A DNA stretch of 64,000 nucleotides from CAZFHA01 sp964518595 (GCA_964518595.1 CAZFHA010000013.1:1-64000), one strand, 5' to 3'; shown: positions 1 to 9,170, counted from the first letter of the stretch. Program-made: numbers and translations. The notes: generated from the sequence alone by a model not told the origin.

Positions 1-50
1 TTACAACTTTGGAAGTCCAAAAACCCATTTTGTCCTTGACATGGGGTACA
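1..50 (-). mobile_element. Possible insertion-sequence end running off the left edge
   Basis: Read on the minus strand from position 50 towards 1, the sequence starts TGTACCCCATGTCAAGG. The TGTACCCC opening resembles the terminal repeats of IS3-type insertion sequences. Only 50 bases are available, so no transposase can be seen. This is inference from the terminal motif alone. Confidence 0.25.
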
Positions 51-240
51 CTTTAGGAGAAAAATCAACCTAAATTGGCTATGGTTTTCTTATTTCGCTA
101 TAAATCCTTTTATTAGAATCAAGGGCTTTCGCTGTAAATTTTGTTTCCATCTTGTGAGTTGGTCAAAGGCATTTCATTTTATGCTTAAGCTCCCCTTTAC
201 TGTATAGTAATTCAATTCTATCACATTTTTTAAGCTGTAT

Positions 241-330
241 TGTCACTGATTTACACGTTTTTTACTATTTTTAACGAGTCTATTTACACGTTTTTGACAG
301 TTTTCGAGGGATGATTTACACACTTTTTGC
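241..330 (+). repeat. Three direct copies of an ATTTACACGTTTTT-like motif
   Basis: Copies of ATTTACACGTTTTT start at about 249, 282 and 315; the third reads ATTTACACACTTTTT. They are spaced about 33 bases apart, and the block starts with TGTCACTG at 241. Serial repeats starting just inside a TGT terminus are a known feature of IS21-family ends, where they act as transposase sites. No istA or istB follows, so this would be a solo end. The assignment is inferred; iterons or a regulator-binding array are alternatives. Confidence 0.4.
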
Positions 331-616
331 AAAGTGGAGTTTACTGCTACCTGTATTTACAGCGTTATATAAATCACACAGTCTGTGTAGACGGAGAAAA
401 GAGCGTTGCAGCAGTAATCTAATATGAAAAAGTAGATACTCGACGTGAAGGTATTCACTTTTGATTTATCAGGCAAAAACAAACAATTTATTAACGTTTA
501 TGGAACAAGATAGATAAATTGATTTTCTGGATTTTGCTGCATAAAAGAGTCTTGTGTATTACAATAGGGGTAATGATTACGTCAACTAGTCCTATGGTGA
601 AAGGTGCGCAAGATTT

Positions 617-1555
617 ATGCCGGTTACAAATGTATGTTTATCTGATATTGTCAAAGCCTTTGATTTAGAGATTCTTCATGATCCGGGTACTCTGGATGAA
701 GTTAAGATTACCGTCCCGGACGTGACTCGGCCGGGGCTTCAGCTGGCTGGTTATTATGATCATTTTAGTCCTGACCGTATTCAGCTGTTGGGTAACATGG
801 AAGCGGCTTACTTGGATAAATTATCGCCGGAGGTTCGTACCCGGCGTCTCAATTCCTTGTTTTCCAAAGATATTCCCTGTTTGATTATTACCAGAAATAT
901 TGAACCTCATCCGGAGCTTTTGCCCAGTGCCCGGCGTAAAAAGGTTCCCATTTTGCGAACCCGTCAGGCGACATCGGATTTTATGAGCTCTTTGGTCAAG
1001 CATTTGAATGTAGATCTGGCTCCCCGATTATCCATGCACGGTGTTTTGGTTGAAGTGAATGGTGAAGGTATCTTGATTTTAGGTGAGAGTGGCGTAGGTA
1101 AATCTGAAACGGCGCTGGAAATTGTTCGACGGGGTCATCGTTTGATTGCGGATGATCAGGTAGAGGTGAGACGGGTTTCTGAGACTACTCTTTTGGGACG
1201 AGCCCCAGATATTATTCGCCACTTGATAGAGATTCGTGGTATTGGAATTCTAGATGTAAAAGAACTCTTCGGTGTTTCTTCAGTCAAACTTCAGGAAAGC
1301 ATAGACTTTGTTATTAATCTGGAACTCTGGGATGAAAAGAAGACCTATGACCGTCTGGGAATTAATGAAGAAACGACAGAAATTTTAGGAATTCACGTTC
1401 CTTCTATCACCATTCCTGTAGGGCCGGGTCGAAATCTGGCTATTATTGTAGAGGCCGCGGCGATAAATTACCGGGTAAAGAAAATGGGTCATAATGCAGC
1501 TAAGAGCCTGATTGACAGAGTCTTTCCCGGCATGAATAATGTGCCCTTATTCTAA
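617..1555 (+). CDS. hprK: HPr kinase/phosphorylase
   Basis: Bifunctional cytoplasmic enzyme that phosphorylates or dephosphorylates the regulatory serine of HPr, which controls carbon catabolite repression and sugar uptake in Gram-positive bacteria. The 312-residue length matches the family. The P-loop GESGVGKS is at residues 156-163, His141 of the family HGV motif precedes it, and the HprK signature IEIRGIGILDVKELFG lies at 205-219. It starts at ATG 617 behind a weak AAGGTG. murB follows after 43 bases, so this is the first gene of an hprK-murB-rapZ-whiA operon. The N-terminal regulatory domain is intact. Confidence 0.97.
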   Translation: MPVTNVCLSDIVKAFDLEILHDPGTLDEVKITVPDVTRPGLQLAGYYDHFSPDRIQLLGNMEAAYLDKLSPEVRTRRLNSLFSKDIPCLIITRNIEPHPELLPSARRKKVPILRTRQATSDFMSSLVKHLNVDLAPRLSMHGVLVEVNGEGILILGESGVGKSETALEIVRRGHRLIADDQVEVRRVSETTLLGRAPDIIRHLIEIRGIGILDVKELFGVSSVKLQESIDFVINLELWDEKKTYDRLGINEETTEILGIHVPSITIPVGPGRNLAIIVEAAAINYRVKKMGHNAAKSLIDRVFPGMNNVPLF

Positions 1556-1598
1556 CCTGTATCATTTACATCAATAATTGAGGAGAACAAAGATATTC

Positions 1599-2561
1599 AT
1601 GACAGCCCAGCAGCAGAAGCAAGAATTTTATCAATACCTCAAAAAGGCTGGACAGGAGGAGCTGCGAGATTGTATTCAAGAAAATGCAATTCTGGCGCCC
1701 TTTACTACCATGCGGGTAGGTGGATCGGCAGATTTACTAGCGGCTCCCAAGAGTCTTTTGCAGTGTATCACATTATATAAAGGTGCCTTGGAAGTGGGGC
1801 TGCCGGTGTTTATTTTAGGCAATGGTTCCAATGTGGTAGTTTCCGACCAGGGTATTGAAGGTTTGGTTATTCAGTTAGATGACCGATTTGCGCAGATTCA
1901 TTTTGAAGAGGATCCTCATCATGACCAGGCTGTGCTAGTACATGCCTATAGTGGCGCACTGCTGTCCAAAGTTGCCAATGCTTGCGCTGAGCGTGGCTTG
2001 GCCGGTATGGAATTTGCCGCTGGTATTCCGGGCAGTATTGGTGGAGCGGTATATATGAATGCCGGTGCCTATGGTGGACAGATGTCGGATGTGGTTTATC
2101 AGACCCTCTCCCTTAGTAAGGATCAGGGAGAACTAGTGACCCTAACAGAAGCCGAACATGAGTATGGTTATCGTCAAAGCTACTTTCTACAAAAGGGTGG
2201 TGTGATTTTATCGACAATCTTGCGTCTTTTTCCGGGGGATAAAACCGCCATCCGAGAACAGATACAAGATCTTAATCAGCGTCGCTCCAATACACAGCCA
2301 CTGGCTATGCCCAGTGCCGGTAGTGTTTTCAAGCGTCCCGAGGGGTATTTTGCCGGGACCTTGATTCAGGAGGCTGGGCTTAAGGGCTTTACTATTGGGC
2401 AGGCACAGGTTTCAGAAAAGCATGCCGGATTTATTGTTAATTTGGGACAGGCTACCGCAGCGGACGTATTTCAGCTGATGAAGGCGGTGCAACAAAAAGT
2501 TTGGGATAAATTTCAGGTAAAATTAGAGCCGGAAATCCGATTCATCGGTCGGGGTTTTTAA
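1599..2561 (+). CDS. murB: UDP-N-acetylenolpyruvoylglucosamine reductase
   Basis: FAD enzyme that reduces UDP-GlcNAc-enolpyruvate to UDP-MurNAc, the second committed step of peptidoglycan precursor synthesis in the cytoplasm. Family motifs are visible: TTMRVGGSADLL near the N terminus, GNGSNVVVSD in the FAD domain, AGIPGSIGGAVYMNAGAYGG, and GSVFKRP with the C-terminal EPEIRFIG carrying active-site residues. I chose ATG 1599 (320 residues) because AGGAG at 1581-1585 precedes it. An in-frame TTG at 1578 would lie upstream of that ribosome-binding site. It sits between hprK and rapZ in a tight operon. Confidence 0.97.
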   Translation: MTAQQQKQEFYQYLKKAGQEELRDCIQENAILAPFTTMRVGGSADLLAAPKSLLQCITLYKGALEVGLPVFILGNGSNVVVSDQGIEGLVIQLDDRFAQIHFEEDPHHDQAVLVHAYSGALLSKVANACAERGLAGMEFAAGIPGSIGGAVYMNAGAYGGQMSDVVYQTLSLSKDQGELVTLTEAEHEYGYRQSYFLQKGGVILSTILRLFPGDKTAIREQIQDLNQRRSNTQPLAMPSAGSVFKRPEGYFAGTLIQEAGLKGFTIGQAQVSEKHAGFIVNLGQATAADVFQLMKAVQQKVWDKFQVKLEPEIRFIGRGF

Positions 2562-2580
2562 AAAGGGACGGGGGATTAAC

Positions 2581-3471
2581 ATGGATATTGTAATATTAAC
2601 AGGTATGTCTGGGGCAGGGAAAAGCCAAGCCGCCAATTTCTTGGAAGATTTGGGTTATTTTTGCATTGATAATTTACCGCCGGTTTTGTTGCCGGAGCTG
2701 GTAAAAACTTTCCTCAAAGGCCAAGGTGGTGAGGGCTTTGGCATATCTCGCTTAGCTTTTGTGGTGGATATTCGCAGTAATGAATTTTTACGTGGCTTCG
2801 GCCCAGCTATCCAAGAGATAAATAGTCTGGGTTGTCCCTATCAGATTATCTTTTTAGAGGCTTCTGATCAAGTTTTGATTAACCGGTATCGTCAGACCAG
2901 AAGGAGTCATCCTTTGGCTACAGGGATTGGTATTACTGAGGCCATTGCTAAAGAGCGTCAAATGCTTTTAGGCATTAGAGCTCGTTCCACTCATATCATT
3001 GATACTTCCATGATGGCTACCGCGGCTTTGCGCAATGAGCTTTACCGTATTATTGACGATGGTGTGTCCGATCAACGGATTTCCGTTCTGGTAGAATCCT
3101 TTGGCTTTAAATATGGTATTCCCGTGGACTGCGATAATATTTACGATGTTCGCTTTTTGCCAAATCCTTTCTATGAGCCGGAGCTAAAGCCTTTATCAGG
3201 CAAAGACCCTGCTATCGGTGAGTTCTTACGTGGTTTCCCGGAGACAGAATATTTTTTGAATAAGCAGGTGGAAATCTTGGCTTATTCCTTACCTTTCTAT
3301 ATTCGTGAAGGTAAGACACGATTAGTTATTGGTATTGGCTGCACCGGCGGACGGCATCGTTCAGTGTTTTTGGCTGAAGCTATGACTGCGGCTTTAATTG
3401 CTGCTGGGTATCCTACTTCTACCTATCACCGAGACATAGAAAAAGATCCTCGTTACGCTATATTGGGGTAA
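2581..3471 (+). CDS. rapZ: RNase adapter/nucleotide-binding protein RapZ (YvcJ)
   Basis: P-loop protein of the RapZ/YvcJ family. In E. coli it guides RNase E to the GlmZ small RNA to control GlmS; in B. subtilis YvcJ is a nucleotidase linked to competence. The P-loop GMSGAGKS is at residues 8-15, and the C-terminal domain carries the hallmark GIGCTGGRHRSVFLAE. Length 296 is normal. It lies 19 bases after murB and 4 bases before whiA. In most Firmicutes yvcK lies between rapZ and whiA; here it is missing. Confidence 0.95.
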   Translation: MDIVILTGMSGAGKSQAANFLEDLGYFCIDNLPPVLLPELVKTFLKGQGGEGFGISRLAFVVDIRSNEFLRGFGPAIQEINSLGCPYQIIFLEASDQVLINRYRQTRRSHPLATGIGITEAIAKERQMLLGIRARSTHIIDTSMMATAALRNELYRIIDDGVSDQRISVLVESFGFKYGIPVDCDNIYDVRFLPNPFYEPELKPLSGKDPAIGEFLRGFPETEYFLNKQVEILAYSLPFYIREGKTRLVIGIGCTGGRHRSVFLAEAMTAALIAAGYPTSTYHRDIEKDPRYAILG

Positions 3472-3475
3472 AACT

Positions 3476-4396
3476 ATGACGGTGGCACCAATTTCCTTTG
3501 CCCAGGGAGTACGTCAGGACTTAGTCCGTTACTCAGAACCTTTACCGGAGGCTGTGGCTAGTGAAGTAGCTATGGCTTTACTTTGTGCTGGTCGTAGTTT
3601 TACAAAGAGTCAAATGTGGCCGGAGTATTTACTCACAGGCTTTAAGGAATATGCGCAGCGGCTGACCGGGCAGTTACGTTTATTGGGATTAGATGCTTTA
3701 GCTGAAAATAAGGTAAGCCAAAAGGGTAGCCGCTGGTATGTCTATCCTTTACCTGGCTTGGAACAGACGGTCTCAGCCTTTCTAGCACCATATCTTTCCC
3801 ACCAACTTCAAGATCACATTTCATCGACCCCTGAACTGCGCCGGGGCGCTTTACGAGGGGCATTCTTGGCCTCTGGACAAATGGCAGATCCTCAAAAATT
3901 TTATCAAATAGAATGGCATATTAAGAAAAAAGAAATAGCAGACCTACTTATCCTTCTTCTTCATGGAGAGAATATTGAACCTCTTTTACATACCCGCTCA
4001 ACCGGTTGGATGGTTTATATTAAGGCTGGTCAGGCAATTAGTGATTTCTTAGCGGCTACGGGAGCTCATAATAGTCTTCTGCGTTTCGAAACAATTCGGA
4101 TTGACCGGGAAATGCAAAGCCAGGTAAATCGCGTGGTTAACTGTGACTCGGCCAATGCCAATCGCCAGGCGGAAGCTAGTGCTCGGCAGATTGCCCGCCT
4201 AAGGGATCTCTTAGCCCACCCCGCTGCCGGGCAACTCCCGGAGGAGCTCTACCGGGCGGCGGAGCTCCGGCTGGAGAATCCCGGACTCTCCCTAAGGGAC
4301 TTAGGCGCAATGATGGAGCCGCCGCTGGGGAAGTCAGGGATGAATCATCGTCTGCAGAAGTTAGAAAAACTGGCTGAGGAAGTCTTGGAAGAATAA
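3476..4396 (+). CDS. whiA: DNA-binding protein WhiA
   Basis: WhiA combines an N-terminal LAGLIDADG homing-endonuclease-like domain without nuclease activity with a C-terminal helix-turn-helix. In Gram-positives it affects cell division and chromosome segregation. The C-terminal helix-turn-helix is clear: LRDLGAMMEPPLGKSGMNHR near residues 273-292. Length 306 is typical. The gene starts 4 bases after the rapZ stop, which suggests translational coupling. Codons towards the 3' end are noticeably richer in G+C than the rest of the operon. It is the last gene of the cluster. Confidence 0.95.
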   Translation: MTVAPISFAQGVRQDLVRYSEPLPEAVASEVAMALLCAGRSFTKSQMWPEYLLTGFKEYAQRLTGQLRLLGLDALAENKVSQKGSRWYVYPLPGLEQTVSAFLAPYLSHQLQDHISSTPELRRGALRGAFLASGQMADPQKFYQIEWHIKKKEIADLLILLLHGENIEPLLHTRSTGWMVYIKAGQAISDFLAATGAHNSLLRFETIRIDREMQSQVNRVVNCDSANANRQAEASARQIARLRDLLAHPAAGQLPEELYRAAELRLENPGLSLRDLGAMMEPPLGKSGMNHRLQKLEKLAEEVLEE

Positions 4397-4493
4397 TGGC
4401 TTTCTCAGGGGGAGAAGGGCATAAATTATTCGACAGTTGGTTTTGGTGAGCTGTTTGGCTATTGAATTATGTAAGCAACTTTAAGGAAAGTCC

Positions 4494-5789
4494 TTAGGCT
4501 TCCATGCTCGCTAATTGCTCCGTAGCTTTCTCTTGGGGCTGTATTTGACTAAAAATAGACTTGGAAAAAAGTGCTATCCCGGCAGAGAAGATCGCTCCAG
4601 CCATAACAATGACCCAAGGCATGTGGATCAGCTTTTCAAAGAGAATACCGTATATAAGTTGGCCAAGAGGTTGAGCGCAGAGGCAAATGGCCATTAAAAA
4701 AGAGATAACTTTACCAACGATCTCCTGTGGAGTCTGCATTTGGACAAAGGTTAAGAACTGGATTGTCGATAAAGTGGCACAGGCCATCAGAATAAGGCTC
4801 GTAATAGAGATAATTATATAACTGATAAAAGGGGCTACACCCAGCAAAAGTACAAGGCTGATAGGAACGAGACCGGCGGCACAAAGGAAAAGAAGAAGGT
4901 AGACCGTCTGGATTTTTAGCTTGCTGCCCAGAATACTGCCTGTAATTCCACCTAGAATCCCCCCAGCGGCCAATAGACCCTGAGAAATCCCGTAGAGCTG
5001 ATTGCTAAGGCCTAGAATTTGGGTCATAATTACCGGTAATCCGATAATGAGTAAAGAACTCATAAATAGATTGAAGAAAAAAACCAGCAGAACAATTTTG
5101 AGTAAAATAGGCTGTTCGCGGCTGATAAATCTTAGACTCACGGCCATATCTTTTCTGGCAATCTGGAGAATACTGCCCTTACCAGGCTGAGGATGGTGGG
5201 GAATAACAATGAATAGCTCCATAATAGCAGCAAAAAGAAAACAAACAAAACTAACTATTAGTATGGGCCAAAGTCCGTAGAGACCAAACAGAACGCCACC
5301 AATAATTGGACCTAACAGACCGGAGAGAGAAGTAACTAAATTAACAACGGCATTGGCTTGAACCAAACGATCCGGCTGAGCAAGTAAGGGCAAACTGGCC
5401 TGAACGGCAGGGGTATAGAGACCTTGAATGCCATAAAGAATCATAAGTACAGCGGATACTAAAGGCACCAGTGACAGCTGGCCTATAACAAGGATAAATC
5501 CCAGCAGCAAAGCGGCGGTAATAAAGTCGAGTATTACCATGATACGCTGCTTGTTAATGCGATCGGCAATAATGCCGCCAATGGGAGACATTATAATCAT
5601 GGGCAAGAAGGCGATAGCAGAGACCAGTCCAAACAAGGCAGGCGAATTACTAATCTGTAGAATATATAAGGGTAATGCGAATCGGAGTATGGCGTTACCG
5701 AAGAGAGAAATAATCTGACCAATTACCACCAAGGTAAAGTCTTTATGGAATAGCTTACTGTTCTGGGTAGACTCAGGACTTTCACTCAT
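4494..5789 (-). CDS. MFS transporter (drug/siderophore exporter-like)
   Basis: A 431-residue membrane protein with about 12 hydrophobic segments, transcribed opposite to its neighbours. The segment GGIIADRINKQRIMVI between the second and third helices matches the major facilitator loop motif, and the overall pattern resembles EntS/macrolide-efflux-type exporters. It starts at ATG 5789 (minus strand) behind a strong TTGGAGGAA. It is monocistronic between the whiA and beta-propeller genes. The substrate cannot be told from sequence. Confidence 0.85.
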   Translation of the reverse strand: MSESPESTQNSKLFHKDFTLVVIGQIISLFGNAILRFALPLYILQISNSPALFGLVSAIAFLPMIIMSPIGGIIADRINKQRIMVILDFITAALLLGFILVIGQLSLVPLVSAVLMILYGIQGLYTPAVQASLPLLAQPDRLVQANAVVNLVTSLSGLLGPIIGGVLFGLYGLWPILIVSFVCFLFAAIMELFIVIPHHPQPGKGSILQIARKDMAVSLRFISREQPILLKIVLLVFFFNLFMSSLLIIGLPVIMTQILGLSNQLYGISQGLLAAGGILGGITGSILGSKLKIQTVYLLLFLCAAGLVPISLVLLLGVAPFISYIIISITSLILMACATLSTIQFLTFVQMQTPQEIVGKVISFLMAICLCAQPLGQLIYGILFEKLIHMPWVIVMAGAIFSAGIALFSKSIFSQIQPQEKATEQLASMEA

Positions 5790-5992
5790 ATAAATTCCTC
5801 CAATAATCGTTGACCGGTGTATAAGATAAGAAAAAGGATTACCACCACTTTTGTGAGTAGTATAAAGGAGTAGAGAAAATTTATGGGAGACAGGCGGCTG
5901 AGTGGGCAGTTTTTTCTGTTAAGAGGGACAAAAACCTAAGTAAAGATCTCTAAAAGTTGCTCTAAAGCTCGGCGGAAGCCTTTCTTTTGTAT

Positions 5993-6022
5993 TTGGCAGA
6001 ATCAATAAAAGTGTGTTAGAAT
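5993..6022 (+). promoter_or_regulatory. Promoter of the beta-propeller gene
   Basis: TTGGCA at 5993-5998 and TAGAAT at 6017-6022 are separated by 18 bases, a good sigma-A-type promoter. It overlaps a possible GTG start at 6013, which argues that translation begins downstream at ATG 6079. Confidence 0.55.
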
Positions 6023-6078
6023 TACTAACTATACTTGTTTTCAAAAAGCTTGCTCTGCATACATATAAAGGATTCGCC

Positions 6079-7980
6079 ATGAAAAAATCAGTGTATGTTC
6101 GTTATGAAAATCAATATGATCGTAATTCCCAGCGCCGCAGACGTAAACGTAATTATGCCTGGGCGTATTTACTTACGGCTGTAGCTTCTATCCTCATCCT
6201 TACCTTGATTGGATATGGTGTTTACTATTTAGTTGCGGGAAATAAATCAGCAATAGTAGCTCAGAGCTCCGCTTCAGGCTCAGAAGGCTCTGAAACTCAG
6301 GCTTCTATCGCTTTGGGTTCGCCTACGGCCGCCCCCTCTAATGTACGTCAGGCATATCAGAATTTTCAGCTTTTTCCCGGCGCAGTTAAGCTGGATGTGG
6401 GCCCAGCTCAGGCAGGGGCAGGCTTGTCTGCTGCCGAGCGTAAAGTAACACAAACTATTTTTGCTGGAGGGCAGGAAGTCGCCAGCTATAGTAGGCCTGA
6501 CCCCATCAACATGGGTGATCCACTTAACTTTCAGAGCGTTCCCGGCATTCTGACTTTTCGCGGCAACAATTTTCGTAATGCCGCTGCTTGGGGAACGGTA
6601 GATGTTAAAGAAGGAACCATGGAACAAGTCTGGGAATTCAATGGTATCGGTACTTTACCATCCTCAGCTTGGAATTTTAGTTGGGCAGGAACTGGCTGGA
6701 CAGGTCAGCCTCTTTCGGTACAATGGAGTCCGGAACTTCAGGCTCAGATGAATTTGCTGCCTGAAAAGAAAGCTAAGGCTGATTTAGTTGAAGTTTTAGT
6801 AGCAACTATGGATGGAAATGTTTACTTTTTTGATATTGAAGATGGGCAGAAGTCTCGACCCCCTATTAATGTAGGAGCGACTATCAAGGGTACTCCCAGC
6901 CTGGACCCAAGGGGCTATCCACTGTTATATGTTGGCCAAGGTGACAATAATTCACCGGATAAACAAATGGGCTTTCGGATTTACAGCTTGATTACCGGGG
7001 AGCTACTTTATTTTCAAGATACTAACGATACCCGATCCCACCGCTCTAACTGGTATGCTTGTGACTCCTCACCTATGATTGACCCCGCCACAGATACATT
7101 GTTCTATCCTGTAGAAAATGGGATTATTTACACGATGAAGCTGAATACTCAATTTGATAAAGCCACAGGGGCTCTATCTATCAACCCTGATAAAGTAGAT
7201 TACCGTTATTTGGCAGAGGGTGTTATTCCTGAAAATGTTGGGGTGGAGAGCTCTCTTTCCATATACAGTCATTATGCGTATTTTTGCGATAATGCCGGTA
7301 ACCTAGTTTGTTTGGATTTGAATACCATGAATATGGTTTGGAATCGAGCCTTAGATGATGATTCAGATGTTACTCCGGTATTAGAAGAAGAAAATGGACG
7401 AGTCTATTTATATGTTGGTACCGAGGTGGATTGGCAGAAGTCTGAACTTGATTATCAGGGACAGGCCTTTACTTATAAAATCGACGCCATGAATGGGGAG
7501 ATTGTCTGGAAGACTTCTCAACTCTGCTACACGCACAACGGAGTGGATAAAGGTGATGATGTTAATGGCGGAATGTTAGGGAACCCAGTGGTGGGTAAGA
7601 AATCTATTTCTAATTTAGTGATTTTTGCTTACAGTATGACGGATGGAATGTACTCCGGTAATCTTGTGGTTGCATACAAGAAGGATAGTGGGGAAATGCA
7701 GTGGAAATATCACATGAACAAGTATTCTTGGAGTTCGCCTGTAGATGTGTATGATGAGAATGGCAACGCTTATATTGTAATGTGCGATAGCTTTGGTCAA
7801 ATTCATTTGATAAATGGCCAGACCGGTGAGCGGGTGACCTATTTTCAGACCATTCGGAATAAGGGTCTGCCGGGAGAAGTGAATGCTAATATTAATATTG
7901 AATCTTCTCCTATGGTTTTTAATAATATGATTGTTATTGGGAATCGAGCCGGTTCTATCGTTGGGGTCAAGATTAAGTGA
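6079..7980 (+). CDS. Membrane-anchored PQQ-like beta-propeller protein
   Basis: A 633-residue protein with a very basic N terminus (RRRRKR near 19-24) and one membrane segment at about 27-52, followed by a Ser/Ala-rich linker. The rest is a predicted extracytoplasmic domain with repeated blades such as TMDGNVYFFDIEDGQ, VCLDLNTMNMVWNRALDDD and KIDAMNGEIVWKT, the PQQ-type WD-like repeat pattern. ATG 6079 was chosen because AAAGGA at 6067-6072 precedes it and a promoter covers the upstream GTG. No catalytic motif is visible. It may be a surface binding or sensory scaffold; function unknown. A small unknown gene follows 48 bases later. Confidence 0.8.
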   Translation: MKKSVYVRYENQYDRNSQRRRRKRNYAWAYLLTAVASILILTLIGYGVYYLVAGNKSAIVAQSSASGSEGSETQASIALGSPTAAPSNVRQAYQNFQLFPGAVKLDVGPAQAGAGLSAAERKVTQTIFAGGQEVASYSRPDPINMGDPLNFQSVPGILTFRGNNFRNAAAWGTVDVKEGTMEQVWEFNGIGTLPSSAWNFSWAGTGWTGQPLSVQWSPELQAQMNLLPEKKAKADLVEVLVATMDGNVYFFDIEDGQKSRPPINVGATIKGTPSLDPRGYPLLYVGQGDNNSPDKQMGFRIYSLITGELLYFQDTNDTRSHRSNWYACDSSPMIDPATDTLFYPVENGIIYTMKLNTQFDKATGALSINPDKVDYRYLAEGVIPENVGVESSLSIYSHYAYFCDNAGNLVCLDLNTMNMVWNRALDDDSDVTPVLEEENGRVYLYVGTEVDWQKSELDYQGQAFTYKIDAMNGEIVWKTSQLCYTHNGVDKGDDVNGGMLGNPVVGKKSISNLVIFAYSMTDGMYSGNLVVAYKKDSGEMQWKYHMNKYSWSSPVDVYDENGNAYIVMCDSFGQIHLINGQTGERVTYFQTIRNKGLPGEVNANINIESSPMVFNNMIVIGNRAGSIVGVKIK

Positions 7981-8028
7981 TTTTGGGAATGGGAAATTAA
8001 ATTGTTGTTGAGACAGGTGGAGAGTAAG

Positions 8029-8439
8029 ATGACGGGAAACTATAGTGACATTATCTCAATAGAAGCTGAGCTTGCGGGTTACCGTCAAGGCTGTCTTAAG
8101 GTGTCTATTGACCTGCAAAAACAAATTGTTATCTGGCGTGACAGTCACCAATGGAATAATAATTTTTTACGTTCTATCTCCCCGGATAAGGTTCGCTTTA
8201 TTCGGGAATTTTTACCTAAAACACGAATTTTACAGTGGGAAAAGCAGTATGGCGACGTAGTGAGTTGTGAGGTAGCAGGCGCTCCCTCTCAGGCAAGCTG
8301 GGTCGTTATTCTTTTTATGTACAAGAATGCTCCCCAGCAGCCGGTTAAAATTACCGGTCAGGGACGCTTTCCTCAAGAATGGATTCAGTTTCGTGATCTG
8401 ATTGAGGCTGTGACTAAGGTGCCCTTTCGACTTCGCTAG
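8029..8439 (+). CDS. Small protein of unknown function
   Basis: A 136-residue soluble protein that I do not recognise. No signal peptide or membrane segment is visible. The C-terminal third (GQGRFPQEWIQFRDLIEAV) resembles a pattern common in small uncharacterised Firmicutes proteins, where a Gly and Pro precede a Trp and a terminal helix. ATG 8029 was chosen because GGAG at 8019-8022 precedes it; the upstream TTG at 8002 has no ribosome-binding site. It is probably co-transcribed with the beta-propeller gene. Confidence 0.65.
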   Translation: MTGNYSDIISIEAELAGYRQGCLKVSIDLQKQIVIWRDSHQWNNNFLRSISPDKVRFIREFLPKTRILQWEKQYGDVVSCEVAGAPSQASWVVILFMYKNAPQQPVKITGQGRFPQEWIQFRDLIEAVTKVPFRLR

Positions 8440-8444
8440 TATTG

Positions 8445-8514
8445 AGTCCCCTATGGCAGTCTCCGAATTGTTTTTTTGACTAGCTTCGGGATTTTCAGAG
8501 AGGGGGCTTTTTGG
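8445..8514 (+). terminator. Weak terminator candidate
   Basis: AGTCCCCT at 8445-8452 can pair with AGGGGGCT at 8501-8508, followed by TTTTGG. The loop of about 48 bases makes it a weak candidate. Confidence 0.3.
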
Positions 8515-8554
8515 TAGAATGAACAGCAATAGTATTTTGGAGGTTTTTTAGCGC

Positions 8555-9157
8555 GTGGATTATATGGAAGGTCTGCTTCTGGGCCGTTTCTTCACAGATA
8601 CAGATTATGAGAACAAAAAGCATCCGGGGCTTTTTATTTTTTATGGGCTTCTGGTCTCTTTGGCTCTTGGCCTAAGTCTTTTCAGCCAAAGTGTTTCTGG
8701 GCTTGTTGAAGGTAGTAGTGTCATTAAAGGGGTGCTCTTTATGGTACTCTTTCTGGCGACTCCTTTTATGGCCTTCCGATACTATCGTTATCCTATGGCA
8801 GTTCGGTTCTTACTACTTCTTCTGCAGGGGCTTAAGTATTTTCTGCTGACCTTATTATTTATAAACCTGTTACTTCCACGCTTTCAGTTTTCTGAGAGTG
8901 AGCTGCGAACCAACTTGATCAGCTTTTTGAACCAAACCTTAGAGTCCTTCACTGCGCAGTTTTCTGGTTCGGCAGGAAATTTATCGATGATATTTGGTGT
9001 GCTGGTAGGTGGTTTATATTTGCTCTTTCTGGCAGTTCTTATTCTGGCGGCTGCGGTTATCTTACCTGGTTTGGTTTTCATAATGGTTAAATATATTCAG
9101 AGAGCTTATGATCTTTTGGTTGTTAGGCTTTATTTGAGAAAGTATATGGATTTGTAA
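8555..9157 (+). CDS. Integral membrane protein of unknown function
   Basis: A 200-residue protein with about four or five hydrophobic segments (near 26-45, 55-75, 83-107 and 140-175). I recognise no family. The start is GTG 8555, which follows TTGGAGG (8537-8543) by 11 bases; an ATG three codons later is the alternative. It is followed after 13 bases by the nucleoside-kinase-like gene, so the two may be co-transcribed. Confidence 0.65.
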   Translation: MDYMEGLLLGRFFTDTDYENKKHPGLFIFYGLLVSLALGLSLFSQSVSGLVEGSSVIKGVLFMVLFLATPFMAFRYYRYPMAVRFLLLLLQGLKYFLLTLLFINLLLPRFQFSESELRTNLISFLNQTLESFTAQFSGSAGNLSMIFGVLVGGLYLLFLAVLILAAAVILPGLVFIMVKYIQRAYDLLVVRLYLRKYMDL

Positions 9158-9170
9158 GAGGGGTGGTTTT

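Larger units (their letters stand above)
1..616. other. Gene-free region upstream of hprK
   Basis: No convincing coding sequence was found here. The stretch contains a possible IS end at the left edge and a threefold repeat at 248-329. Between 330 and 616 the sequence is AT-rich. A weak promoter candidate for hprK is TTGATT at 519-524 with TAAAAG at 542-547 (17-bp spacer). The hprK ribosome-binding site is also modest (AAGGTG at 601-606). Confidence 0.5.

Noticed and set aside
6013..6078. N-terminal extension of the beta-propeller protein from GTG 6013
   Set aside because: The codon overlaps the -10 box of the likely promoter and has no ribosome-binding site.
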